A DNA stretch of 64,000 bases from Pilatotrama ljubarskyi (taxonomy: Eukaryota > Basidiomycota > Agaricomycetes > Polyporales > Polyporaceae), in contig MU277745.1 in NCBI GenBank assembly GCA_022385805.1, positions 69,010 to 133,009 of the forward strand, written 5' to 3'. Positions 1 through 15,938 of the stretch are shown one piece after another; within the stretch, counting starts at the first letter, position 1; each line of letters opens with the position of its first letter. Position numbers and translations under genes: made by a program. A model generated the notes under the pieces. It worked only from the letters and a program-made list of their open reading frames with translations, made no database searches and was not told the origin of the DNA.

Positions 1-137
1 TCCCGCGCGTCTAGAGTGCGCCTAGCGCATGAATTGTAGACGGCTAGTCTGTCAATGAGTTTGAGCGGCGTGAAAGACGTGAAGAAGGCACCAGAGGATA
101 AACTCTCACCTGTACCGTAAAAGTCGGTGACGCTGCT

Positions 138-1730
138 TTAATCATCGCCATCACCATCCAGCTCCTCGAGCGCTTCCAACTCTGACTCCACCTCGTCCTC
201 CCAGCTTGCCATGCTGTCTTCGTAATCTACCTCGGGATCCACGTCGATCGGTTTGTCCTTGGGCAGCTCGGTCGGGTACCAGGCCCCATCCGCGCCCTTC
301 ACCCACTCGAACTCGGTCGTGAACGCGACGTGGCGAAGGACGGAAGAATGCCGGGCGTACTCCGCGAGCCATGCACGTTGCAGAGCGACATCGCGAGCGA
401 ATTTGAACGCTTTGTTTGAACCGTACTCCTTGTAGGATATGTCGCAGAGCAATAGCGTGTGCAGGCGCGGTAGACGGGCGATGATCTTTGCGCCGAGTTC
501 GTGCACCAGGTCCTAGATGAAATCCTCTTGCGGTGAGCAAATGCAAGGTACGAACGCGTTGAGAGGGAGACGTACAGGGGTTGGACAGTCCACTATCACT
601 ATTACGATGGTCTCCACATCGCGGAGGTAAGGAAGGAACAGCTCGAAACGTCTGATGTTCAGCTTCTCGACTTGGAAGTTGAAGTGCTTGAGGGGTACGG
701 CAGAGTGTTGTGCATAAGTCAACGCATACAGGCTCTCCCTCCAGGATGGCGTGAAATCAGGGTCATACCATCCACCGTTGTGTTCGTAGGTCGCATAGCT
801 CAACCGGATGGTATGGATAGGCCGCGGAGCTTCGGCCTGCGGTGGGAGAAAGGAGGGTACCAATCCAAGAGAGCAGCCGAGCTCCTCCAGAACAGGCCAG
901 TGCGTGGGCGGGACGAGGAAGCCGTCGCGGGGCAGCGATATGCTGTCGATGATCGAGAGTGATTTGACCTGCGAGAGATAACCGAAGCCGGAAATCCGGA
1001 GTGCGTCTGCGTAGACCTCAAGCTTCCGAAGAGCGTGCCACATGGAGAGCGGGGGGATAATGGCCTGTAAGACAGCATTGTGGTGCGTCGTTATCGACAG
1101 AGTGCGCATGGTGTCTGAGCTGGAGGTGATCATGTTGTGAAGGACGGTGGCCATGCTGGGGGACAACTCAATGGGGACGTGGACCTTCAATAGGGTCAGT
1201 CTTGGCATAGCAGATCGACGACTCGCGAGCTGGTGGAAGGCTCGTTCATGAGGATCCTCGGTCGGCGACGTGGAGGACCAAAGGAGTGATGTCTCGATGG
1301 ATCTGAGTGCCCTGTGTCCGTTTGCGAGTAGCGCTAAAAGAACTAGCAGACTGCATTCTCTGGGCTCCGTACACTCCAGAACTTGAACATTGGACATGCT
1401 CGCAGCACTGCGGACGAGAAGTGCGTCGAAAACAGGGTCACGGGCGAAAGGCTCCGCCGAGTGGCAGGAGCTATGGAGAAAGAATTCGCGAACTAGGCAC
1501 GCGAGGTCCCGACGGAAAGAGAGCGCTGATGGGTCGGAAGCTAGAGTACGAACGCACTGTCGGGCCGTCGAGTAGTCGTAGAGGTGAATCGTCCGATACA
1601 AGAGGGGCGTGCAAATCTCGTTGCAGAGCTTGTTGGCGAGGGCAACGGCTGGGAGGTCCTGATGCGTCACAAGGGAGGTTATGATATGCAGGAGCTCGGT
1701 AGGCAAGGGCGAGCGCGGTACGGCAGCCAT
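138..1730 (-). CDS. F-box/LRR-like protein
   Basis: Two exons. The ATG at 1730 opens a frame running to a TAG at 513-515. A GTACGT...CTAG intron (513-575, 63 nt) removes that stop and continues in phase into 138-512, giving about 509 aa. The N-terminus (residues about 8-50, LPTELLHIITSLV then TPLLYRTIHL) is an F-box of the type common in Agaricomycetes. The rest is leucine-rich without sharp repeats. The tail has the W-Y-P-x-x-L-P motif often seen in these families, followed by an acidic end (EALEELDGDGDD). F-box proteins are substrate adaptors of SCF ubiquitin ligases, where the F-box contacts Skp1; the substrate cannot be told. The family call is firm, the function is not. Confidence 0.8.
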
Positions 1731-2360
1731 AGCGAGCGCTATTCAGGACGCGAAAGCGGGAGCGTGACGACGTCGGCTGGCAAGGAAGCTGACAAGTGAG
1801 GACTTGGTTGTTCGCGAGCACACGCTATGTTTTGGTGAACAAGAACGTACAGGACCTGCTCTGAGCCTCAAAGTCTCTCGTAAGGAGCCTGTTCAAACGG
1901 TCGAGTCAGGACCAATACCGAGCTGGCAGAGGGCAGTCGCCCCACGGGATAACTTGCATACGCTCACCCACTGCCAGAAGTACTGGCTTCGCCAACCCTG
2001 CGAGAGTCCGCTGTCGCGCTTCGGATCCGGGTCCACTACGGACGAGTTGAGATCGGGCGAGCTAAACAGTCCACGTTAGCTGGCGTCAAGTCGAACAACG
2101 CCGGTGCTGCAGCACAGAGCCACGACATCGTCGGCAAAACCTGAGGGGCGTAAGCGCTCATTGCGCGGCAGCGCCACAAAGGCGCGATCGAGATCGCGCG
2201 GGCGCCAATTAGCTCGTATTGTGGCTGAAGAGTGCTCGACTTTGGTTGCCTCCGTTCCTATAACATCTCCAGCAGACAGTGCAGACCTTCCGCCGCCACT
2301 GACATTCAAATCATAGCGTATACCTGTCATCTACGACCAACATCAGAACATACGAAGATT
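1731..2360. other. Intergenic, divergent promoters
   Basis: Lies between the start of the F-box gene (minus) and the next plus-strand gene. Only short random open frames are present. I see no convincing TATA or CCAAT element and no RNA gene. Confidence 0.5.
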
Positions 2361-3163
2361 ATGGCAGAAAGACTGGACACATGCACGTGTGGCAAGTGCT
2401 TTGAGGGCTGGTTGTCGCCACGGATGCGGGAACGGCTCGAATGTGGGTGTCTCCTCCAATAGCACGCGCTTTGAAGCATGGTACTGACGGTATCTCACAA
2501 ACAGACTCCTCCGAGCTGAGATATGGGCTCGCGAAACAACTCCTCGATACACAAGACGGAGTCTCAGCTGACGTCACGCGCACCCTCTCCATCGACTACG
2601 CGCAGATCGACATCGCGTTCTACTACCTCCCGCCGGAGCTGCGCGAGAAGATCAGCTCCTCAGACAACGCGGACGCGCCATCAGGAGACGCGATCTACCG
2701 CGGGTACGTCGCTGTCTTCAAAGTCGTCAAGCATCTCGCCACCGCGGATGCGGACTCGGACAAACCTCGAGGCTTCCCCACCGTGCCCGATGTCTCAAAG
2801 CGCCTCACCGAACTCGTATCGTCTAAGGACGCCGCTGCGGAGGCGCAGATCCTGAGCCCAAAGGCACGCGAGCACCTCGCGGCGTTCCTGGACAAAGGCG
2901 GCTCGGCGGAGTACGCCCTCGACTGCATCGTCGACCGTGCGCGCGAGGAGCTCTCCCCGCTCGGGAGCTTGTACGACGCAGAGAAGCAGTACATCGACGC
3001 GATCCTCGACGGTATTGATGGAGAGGAGCGCCCGGAGTGTCCGAACGACCTGGACTTTGCGCTGGTGCGCGTGAAGCTGGGGTTGCCGCTGGAGACGAGA
3101 GGCATCGATATTTCGCACGACGAACAAGACGCTCAGGACCCGTTGTCTGACGAAGATGAGTAG
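2361..3163 (+). CDS. Small protein with CxCxxC and GWLSPRM motif
   Basis: Two exons, 2361-2442 and 2505-3163, with a 62-nt intron (GTGGGT...ACAG, branch-like TACTGAC at 2482). The product is about 246 aa. The N-terminus reads MAERLDTCTCGKCFEGWLSP, with a C-x-C-x-x-C cluster. The remainder is helical and charged and ends in an acidic tail (DEQDAQDPLSDEDE). I recall the CxCGxC...G(W/Y)LSPRM block as the C-terminal part of some ankyrin-repeat proteins of Agaricomycetes. No ankyrin repeats are encoded upstream here, so this is either a stand-alone version or the surviving 3' part of a longer gene. The molecular role is unknown. Confidence 0.6.
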
Positions 3164-3977
3164 GTTCTGCGACTCGGCCGGGATGGGGATTGCAAGGACT
3201 GGAAGCCGGAGGACAAGGGGCAGTGGCCGTATTTCTCTCATAGGCGAGGAGGGGAATTCTTGGAGAGCAGCATATACCGGTGTTCATTTCACTGTGTCAC
3301 ACAGTTCTGTACTATAGCAGAGGCCGGCCCAAAGGTGTGTAGAGAGAGCAGATACTGTATCTAGTAGAACGGAGTATCATCGGATGTAATTCCTTGGTGG
3401 ACTGGTTACGACTCGGGTTTGATGAGTGGTGGGGCGGAGAACCCTTCTGGGACATGTACCTGCATTATCAACTCCATCTCATTCTACAGACTCTTAGTGC
3501 AATGGCGGAGTACTGGTTGTCGGATGAACTTGTTCTCCAGAGTGACAAAGTCCGATCTCCCCGAACCGGCCAAGGTACCCGTGCCACGAGAGCTGTTTGG
3601 CGCTGTTTGGCAAGAGCTTCGTACCTGAGCTCGATTTGGTAGGTGCCTCTTTCGCCACCCATGGTACAGTATGCTCGCGTGGCGAGTAAACGGCTTTGCC
3701 GGCTGTCATTTGCCACACGCTTTCCTCCACACAAGCACACTCCAAAGGCCAATGTAGCGTATAAGTCAGCCTCAGCCATAGCGCGGAGAAAGGCCATTCT
3801 CGGTCAGGGCGTATAAAGTGCGCCGATGGGTGGGGAATGAGCAAACCAGCCACGGCCCCCCATGCGTCCGAATCTATCCCCTTTGAGGGCGTCGCCCTAC
3901 GAGGACGTATTTAAGGCGCTTAAGCAGATGAGTGTTCTGTACCTCCAACTACTCTCGGCTTGCCCTCGAACGCGAAG
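3164..3977. other. Intergenic
   Basis: About 0.8 kb. Several overlapping short open frames on both strands look random. A TATTTAAG-like box at about 3908 sits some 70 bp upstream of the next start codon and could serve as a core promoter. No tRNA-like structure was recognised. Confidence 0.4.
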
Positions 3978-4926
3978 ATGATCGCCCCTCTGCGCTCCTT
4001 GTACTCAACGTCGATCTGGGAAGACCCATCGCTGTCCGCACGGACGCTGACTGACAGGCCCTTGGGTATGGGACCGTCACTTCTTCCTCCAGCGCCAAAT
4101 CCGCTTCAGCTGGTCAACAAGGCGCACACAGAGACGCCGACGCCTACAACTCCAGCACTCGCCCGTCCATCCGGGGAGACTCGGGCTGAGACAGCGCCCA
4201 AAGACATCATCGTACCCACTCCGCGCCTCATGGTCATCCCCCAGTCACTCTACCGCCATCGTCGCTACACACCGCGCATTCCCGAGGCGAAGAAGATAGC
4301 GCGGACGATGTTCCGCCTGAAGACGCCGCTGGTGGGCAAGCCGGGCGTGCCGCTCAGTATGCTCGCGAACGAAAGCGAAGAGGGGCTCCGGGCGGCGATG
4401 ATGGACGCGGACGAGCCGGTGCTGGAGGAGTTGGCCCAGCGCAGGGTGAGCGTGGCGTTGCTGAGGATCACGGTGAGTGCGTTACGCGGTGGTGGTCGAT
4501 GCGGGCAAGGGACTGAACGAGTGCGTTCGAGTGGCCGGCATATCCGGGCTACCAGTTTGAAACTAGGCTGTTGGTGGCGGAGTACGAGAGGATGAGCGGG
4601 GGCGCGGACCATTACGCGGACCCTCCGCAGCCGATCTCACGACTCGCGCTCGCGCAGCAGGTGGCCAAGGCGTTCGAGACGTTCGTGCAGGTGAGAGTCG
4701 CAGCGCGGCGGGAGGCATCTGTGGCGCGGGTCTGATCTGACGATGAGCCCTGGTACAGCAAGTGCAATGGTACCACTTCGTTTCGCGCGATCCGTGGGAG
4801 GCGCAGTTCAGGTTTGACAAGGGTGCGCTGTCGTTCGGGGGCTTGTGGCTCGTGTCACTCGGACAAATAGGCTGTAGAGTGTTCGAGGCGGAAGTGCGCC
4901 ACACGCGCATCGGCGATGGGTGCTGA
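3978..4926 (+). CDS. Agaricomycete hypothetical protein
   Basis: Three exons, 3978-4472, 4532-4690 and 4759-4926; introns of 59 and 68 nt both have good GTGAG donors and phase closes, giving about 273 aa. The conserved-looking part is C-terminal: WPAYPGYQFETRL after the first intron, then a helical ALAQQVAKAFETFVQ, then QWYHFVSRDPWEAQFRF and a hydrophobic tail. The first 90 residues are Pro/Thr-rich and probably disordered. The W-P-x-Y...A-x-x-V-A...F layout resembles an uncharacterised expanded family of mushroom fungi that I know only as 'hypothetical protein'. No catalytic motif is visible. An ATG at 3978 was chosen because the longer frame above it has only a TTG. Confidence 0.65.
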
Positions 4927-9554
<4,628 letters not shown>

Positions 9555-10371
9555 CCGGTGCGGCGTTAGCGGTTCTGGCGGCAGCGGGCGAAGACGCAAG
9601 ACCACGGACGTCACGATGTACATGCTGCGGGTGTATAACGAACGCGTGTGGTGAGTAGTATCAGTAGTGGTAGTGTATCACGAGTGCAGATATAACGCAT
9701 GAAAGGGGGCGAGAAGAGAACGCGTTGTAGATTTTGCTTTCTTTCTGTGTGTGCGCGAATAGCTGCTGTTGCGTCATCTCATCTCTTCAATTTGTATCCC
9801 TGTGCACTTTGCTATTCTATATGACCAGATTTATTAGTTCTGCTCTCCCGGGTGCAGCGTCACACTGAACGTCGTCGGGCCCCGCAAATATTCTCGGGAG
9901 TCGCTGAAAGCCCCCTAGTACCCCCGGCTCCCCGCGTATACCGTCACCGTGGCCCGGGAGCAGGTTTTGCGACCCGCATACTTACTTCGTGCGACCAAGT
10001 TCAGATCGTTCTGCTGTGGTGTCTCTCCTCTGACCTCGTATACCCACTTGTCATCGTTTTCTGGATCCTGTAAGACACAGGCCAACCTGGTAAGCTCCCT
10101 GCCAAGACCGGGGCCAGCGGCCCGGGAGGGATGGCCCGTTCTATTTGTCCGTGCTTGGCAAGAGCTCCATCAAAATTGCCAAATGCAGGATTTTTCCTAC
10201 CGACTGATGCGACTCAGCACCCCGTGCCAGACCACGACGACAACTCGTCAGTTTGTATTCAATCGCTCTACATGCGGCTGTTTCACTGAACTATCTGACG
10301 TCTAGGCTAGCACGCATTTGCGGGAGCAGTATCAATACTCCTCACCCCCCAAATCCGACTCGAGCAGCAGC
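9555..10371. other. Intergenic between two plus-strand genes
   Basis: The first 250 bp are T-rich and probably form the 3' UTR and polyadenylation region of the kinase gene. The remainder should contain the BTB gene promoter. No gene or repeat was recognised. Confidence 0.45.
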
Positions 10372-11511
10372 ATGGCCACTGTCGACGCAGCCGACTCCGC
10401 ACCACCTCCCGCGAAGCGTATTCGCCTAGATGAAGAACCCTCGGTGACGAGTGTCCAAGAGGAGAAGGCTATCGCACGTTCAACCAGGTTCTGGTTTGAC
10501 GACGGGAATGTTGTCATTGTTGCAAACGGCTCTATGGCTTTCCGCATCCACCGCGGTGTTCTCTCGCGCCACTCCTCCGTCTTCCGCGATCTGTTTGAGC
10601 TTCCTCAGCCGGATGGAGGTCTGGTCATGGACGGGTGCCCTGTAGTGCACATCTCAGACCCTCCGCTAGACCTCTCTCGTCTCTTACAGGCTTTGTACGA
10701 TGGAGCCAGGTGTGTCCCTATCCTACAGCGTGGATCAAGCGCAGCATTGCTGAGCTCCCGTGACATGCTGTGTACTAGGATCTTCAAGCTTGGAGAGCGC
10801 CTGCACTTTGAGTTCGTCGCCGCCCTAGTGGAGCTCGGACACAAGTACAACATCGAACACGTGAAGGCCGAAGGGCTGAATCGCATGAAGACCTGCTTCT
10901 GCCACAGCTGGTCTGCTCTGCAGTCCACAGCGAAATTTCTGACCATCAACTTGAACGATGGTGCTAAAGAACCCGGGCTAGTGAGCTCTTCCCTCATGGC
11001 GGTCCCCAGCAAGGACGCTATCCGTGCGGTCAACCTCGTTCGTCTCGTGGATCAGCCTTCGATGCTCCCTGTAGCATTCTTCTTGTGCACCCTCCTTCCG
11101 ATTCAGAGACTCCTCTCAGGATCCGAGTTGTCGAACGGGGCGGTTGAGACGCTCTCGCAGGAGGATCTCGCTCGCTGCCTCGAAGCACGCAGGACCTTCG
11201 CCCTCCGAGCGTTCAAAGCACGCGAACGGCTATGGACGACCCCTGGTTCTGACCGATGCTTGCACGACCGACACTGTATGGGCACTATCGTCGCGCGGGG
11301 CCGGGCCGAGCAGCAAAGCAGGAACGTCAATCTGGAGTATCATGCCTTCATGACCCGAGAGTCGATAATCAGAAGGCTGGACGGGCTCTGCGAGGAGTGC
11401 ATCAAGGCACTCCTGGCTCGGCAGACGGAGGAGATGCGCCTTATCTGGGAGCAGTTGCCTCCTGACCTGGGCCTGGAGATCCCCGAGTGGGACGCTGCCG
11501 TCGCTCCCTAG
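10372..11511 (+). CDS. BTB/POZ-domain protein
   Basis: Single exon, about 379 aa, starting MATVDAADSAPPPAKRIRLDEE. The longer frame upstream opens only with a TTG, so the ATG at 10372 was chosen. Residues about 40-110 form a BTB fold: FWFDDGNVVIVANGSMAFRI, HRGVLSRHSSVFRDLF, then VVHISDPPLDLSRLLQALYD. The C-terminal region carries CMGTIVARGRAEQQS and LDGLCEECIKALLARQTEEM, a Cys/His-containing tail typical of the large Agaricomycete BTB family. BTB domains dimerise and often recruit cullin-3; the target is unknown. The protein is not a close paralogue of the BTB gene at 26.0 kb. Confidence 0.85.
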   Translation: MATVDAADSAPPPAKRIRLDEEPSVTSVQEEKAIARSTRFWFDDGNVVIVANGSMAFRIHRGVLSRHSSVFRDLFELPQPDGGLVMDGCPVVHISDPPLDLSRLLQALYDGARCVPILQRGSSAALLSSRDMLCTRIFKLGERLHFEFVAALVELGHKYNIEHVKAEGLNRMKTCFCHSWSALQSTAKFLTINLNDGAKEPGLVSSSLMAVPSKDAIRAVNLVRLVDQPSMLPVAFFLCTLLPIQRLLSGSELSNGAVETLSQEDLARCLEARRTFALRAFKARERLWTTPGSDRCLHDRHCMGTIVARGRAEQQSRNVNLEYHAFMTRESIIRRLDGLCEECIKALLARQTEEMRLIWEQLPPDLGLEIPEWDAAVAP

Positions 11512-11863
11512 GACACGCGCGGGAGGTGAGACGAGATCCTTGTCGTGACTGACAATTCTGTTCTGCAGACTCTGCACGCATCTGGATAGGTTTTTTTGTT
11601 TCAATCTGTGTTTAGTCGGATGTATCTCGACAACTGTACTGTTACTCGTTTCGGTCCCGGCCATTCATCGTCAAGGTCTGGAGCGACGATATCTTCTCCG
11701 CGCTCGCGATGTTCCAAGAGAATTCTACTAATACTCTGACACCGCCGATTGCAATGGACCAAAGCGACAGGGGCGACAACATTCACACAGCAGATAGGAG
11801 ATAGTACAGAGCGGGGGTTCGACTACGAGAGTAGGACATGACGACAGCATTTTGAATCGATAT
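11512..11863. other. Convergent 3' region
   Basis: 352 bp between the stops of the BTB gene (plus) and an oxygenase gene (minus). It includes a T7 run at about 11590 and no gene. Confidence 0.5.
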
Positions 11864-13346
11864 CTAGGACGCGGCATCGCGACGGCCAGGCGGCCCCACG
11901 TCAACCAGCATGCAGATTCGCTGGTATAGATGCCCGATCATGGGCTCGTTTCCATAGGCCGCGAATCTTGTCTTTACGCGATTAGCCTCTGAAAGCGGCG
12001 TCACCCAGTGCACGGTCCAGTTGCGAACTGAGGTCCCCTCAGTCGCATCAAGCTCACTGGGCGGGAAGTTGATGAGCACACCGTCCCAGTGCTTACAGAG
12101 CTTCTCCCACAAAGGCGGTTCTTCTTCTGCGTCGTGGCTGTGGAACTTGACGATGCGCGGGCATGCGACGAGTGCACGCCGGCCGTCTTCGCTCGTCTGG
12201 CTATAGGCCTCGAACACGGCGTAGAGGGTGGGAGCAGCGACGAGCTCTTCGCAGGCTCTGAACAGCGCCGCGTCGACTCCTTTCAGCTTGTCTTTGAGCA
12301 TTGCAAGCGTGGTATCCTCATGCGCGTCGAAGGACGTAGGGAGGGGGTAGAGATGACGGAGTCCGAAACCTAAGACGCCGCCATTGGGAAGGAACGTGCT
12401 ATCATCGAGCAAGGCTGCAACAACGCGTTTGACTTCAGGAGTATTCGCACCGCGAGGTTGGATGATATCTAACCCATCCATGCGGGCGTGCTGTGTCTCG
12501 TTGGCGTAGTACAGATTGTACGTGATGGTCACCCGATGTCCAGCCGTTACGCGTGCGATCTCGTGCTCGACGTCGCTGAAGAAGGCAATGTAGGCAGCAC
12601 GCGGCGAAGATGGCTCCGGCGCTGGCACGAGCGAGGCGGAGTCGAATGACCACTCGCGTCCGCCATGCTTGAGGATAAGCGTACCCCCAGCGTGCGCGGT
12701 GGGCAACACCAGCACGAGAGAAGCAAACATGATCGTCGAACGAGGGGTGTCCTTGTGCGCTTTGAAGAACGAGCCCTTCCCTGCAGTACACTGAGCAACA
12801 ATCGTGGAGGGGACTCAAAGGCGATGAACTCACCGTATACGTTCAGCTTGTGCAACTCGGCTCGGATTGGCCGGCGCTGCTCCTTCCCAGAAAAGAGACC
12901 GGTGCGCACGGCCTCCAATAGTCCTGCGCGTTCGATGTCAAAGTTGATCGCGAAGTGATCCTTGTCGAGCTTTCCGGCCTTGCGATATGTCATGTCTAGG
13001 ACGTCTTTTTGGGCGACCCCGAACGTGGCCGGGTCGCAGGACGTTTCCAGGTCGTCAAGTGCTACTTGGGACGCGTGCAAGACATCAATGCGTCTTCGAT
13101 CGCTTCAGGATTTTGCGACAAGCTCGATCAACGAAGCACTCACTTCGCTTTGTCGGTCTTGCCGTAGTAGAGCACGAGGTTTTCCGACGGCAGCGCTACA
13201 GTACCGCAGCAGTAAGGCAGCGTGTCGTTCAGCGTTTCCCGCAGCTGATCGATTTTTGGGTGGCGAGCGAGTGCGAGTGCGGGATTGGGTCCGAGCTGGC
13301 CTTCGTACGCGTCGTGCTCGTCCGAATCCGAGGAAGGGTCGAACAT
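11864..13346 (-). CDS. 2OG-Fe(II) oxygenase-like protein, copy 1
   Basis: Three exons, 13346-13144, 13093-12834 and 12780-11864, with introns of 50 and 53 nt at the same sites as the paralogues; about 459 aa. The N-terminal part carries YCCGTVALPSENLVLYYGK. After the second intron comes FFKAHKDTPRS, with an H-x-D pair expected to bind iron. Then follows MFASLVLVLPTAHAGGTLIL, and later AFFSDVEHEIARVTAGHRVT, which should supply the distal His and the Arg that holds 2-oxoglutarate. This is the double-stranded beta-helix layout of prolyl-4-hydroxylase-like proteins. The tail AAYGNEPMIGHLYQRICML matches copy 3. It is intact, on the opposite strand from the other three copies. Substrate unknown. 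The GTG upstream of 13346 was not used. Confidence 0.85.
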
Positions 13347-15938
13347 GGTAATGGGCGACTGGGGGACGCGTTCAAACCTCGAGCTCACCTGCCTAAGTAT
13401 TCAGTTCGCCACGAAGCAGGCATCGTACTAGGCTGTCCTGTGGTGCGCTGAGTGGCGACACTCGCATGCCCTCTCACACAGAGTCAGAGTGGACCATTTT
13501 GGATTGAAATTAGCAATGGAAGGGATGGCGCGCTTCGAGAACCTGCGGAGTAGACGTCGCATTGCCCTGATTATGGAAACCTACCCGGGTACAACGAGGA
13601 TCTAAGAGTACCTGTTTGGATTCTGATCGATCTCCGGCAGCTTCGCTTGCGTACGCGCTGCATGCAATGGCACATTTACGACACTCGTGCCAGCGATCCG
13701 TCGTCGTCCCGGATCTGGATGTCGCGGGCTCGCACGAGTAGTGCTGCAGGACGTCGCGCACAGGACGCTGTCTCGCCACAGATTGCGAGCGTTTCGAATG
13801 CGTTGTTTGCCGCTGTGGGCGTGTTCCTCTCAGCGTGCTTAGCAAACAAACGCGCGCGCCGTGGCCTCAGAATATGCAGAAACACACCTTCTGGGCTCTC
13901 ACTGCGAGTCAGGCAGCACAAACAGGGAGAACGGGACGGCCGCAGTGCCCGCATTGCGCTGGGGCTTTCCCGAACAGGCAAATGTTGTACTCGTGGACCA
14001 TCTCCGCGAAGCTTTCTAGCAGCGACGGAATTGCCTCCGGATCAATGCGACACATACCTCCAATCGCCGCAAGCTTCGGCGCACTTCTCTGAAAGGGGTA
14101 ATGACGTTAGACCTGACATGGCTGCGTCTCCGTGAGTGGGACTAGACCACCCGCCAGTTTGGACGGTCCCTCACAAGAGGGGACTCGCGACAATCTTGAA
14201 GCTGAGAGGCAGGATTGCGAAACATCCTGCGCGGGTTGCTACCAGCAGTGGTAGTGGGATAGGTAGCAGGTTGCCGCGGCGTGCACTGTCGCATGCCCCA
14301 CTCAACCACAGTATTATGTGACCTGCTCAATAATACTAGACTGATGGAGAGTCTTGAGATCTGCCGATGTTTAGGTATGCTTCTGGGATGCAGCTGCACA
14401 GACTGTCGAGTGCCTACTTGCTGGCGACACTTTGAGTATCGCAAGAGACATAGCACCTCGAGAGTTGGAGGAGGGGTCGAGAGCTGTGAGGAAGAGTTAC
14501 GCTCAGCAGAGGGGACCCACGTGGCCAACCATGCGACCGATGGGCGCTTGAGGCAAACGCCTCGGCGTTCAGGCGCTTCGAGTCGTTCTCGCCCCGTCGT
14601 CATCATCGCAGCACTCCCAGTATCTGCGAACTGCAGCGTCTGAGTCGTACTGGTCGCCTTGTGGTCATGGCAATTTTTCCACGGCCGAGGTGTCTTAGTA
14701 CTGCTGTATCCCGTTCGCCCACGTAGCACTCGAGGCCCCAGGATCTCAAGTCTGGCAGTAGGTCACGGCATTGGCGAGGGTAGCGTACATGTCTGAATCC
14801 CCCATTCTGTAGAAGCCTCCTACGCTTGCCACAGCCGATCGGTCTCTCTCGGTCTGACAAGCGACTCCTAGTCAATATGCCTGCTCCGGCTCCGCTGTCC
14901 AGTAGCTCATCTCGGAGTTAGAGCTTTCTTCTTCGACACTTCCCATTTCGAGGTCACGCGAATTTCGCGTTACAGTTGCAGTGACTGATTCGAGTCATCC
15001 TGATCGGCTCCTCATTCGGCATACTAGGAGACGACCTGCATTCGCGCGGTAGGGCTCAACGAGATGATCGGCTATGGACTCTGAGTCCCCTCAGTGCGGA
15101 GCTGAGGTGTCCTGGTATCCTGAGTGGATTGTTACCGCTCATCGAAGGTGTATCGAGGGTTCGCAGCTAGGCTGAGGCCCGATTTGACATAAGGGGCTGA
15201 TCATCGTGTACACGCTTCCCGGAGGTCGGTCTTGGAATTCAGATGGCAGCTACGATAAGTGCGCTCTGAGGTAATTACGTCGTTTGCTTAGACGCACATT
15301 CATCAGAGATGCCGCGAGGCCACCCACTTCCGTATCCTCGGGTTCCGACGAACAGGTATGAGTGCGCCTTAAGGACTCTCGTGATCCGTCTATGAGTCCT
15401 GTGGGACACTCTAGTCGTTTACATCCGTCCAGACTGACTCGACGTAAAACTACCAACCGGACTTGACAAGAGGTATGTAGGCAAAGTGACTTCGCCGATC
15501 AAAGGGAAGGACATCTGGGCGATGCTTCGCTTCAGGTAGCCTGGACGCGGCCCGGTGAGCGGTGAGTATGCATCTACCATTGTTGCCGCATCGTGAGTCG
15601 TATGGGGACGACACTGACGTACACACTATCCACAGATACATTTACCGCCCTCGGCATGAACCACCTGTCCACGCCTCACGGGCACCGCAAGGTTGAATCG
15701 GATGAGCATGAGCTCTTCGCTACTGGTTGTCAATTATCGATATGATGTAGGGTGAGAAGCAAACCTCGCTGTATGATGGTACAGCAGGTCGATTCTGAGT
15801 GCTTGCTTACATACGTTTGCACACACTTCGCCTGATCACGTCTTCCCTGTTCTCGGCAGTCAGATGCGGGCCCCACCGCAGGATGGATACATACAAATAG
15901 ATGCTTGGAACGACCATCAACAGCACCGAGTCGCTATC
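13347..15938. other. 2.6-kb spacer inside the oxygenase array
   Basis: I find no gene. Open frames at 13647-14135 (+), 13676-13981 (-) and 14142-14729 (-) have mixed, non-conserved composition and no domain. No terminal repeats or transposon proteins are visible. Confidence 0.4.

Noticed and set aside
11805..11835. GGGTTCGACT resembling a tRNA T-arm
   Set aside because: No matching acceptor, D or anticodon arms around it.
14142..14729. 195-codon minus-strand frame in the oxygenase spacer
   Set aside because: No domain, mixed composition, no splice partners; treated as chance.
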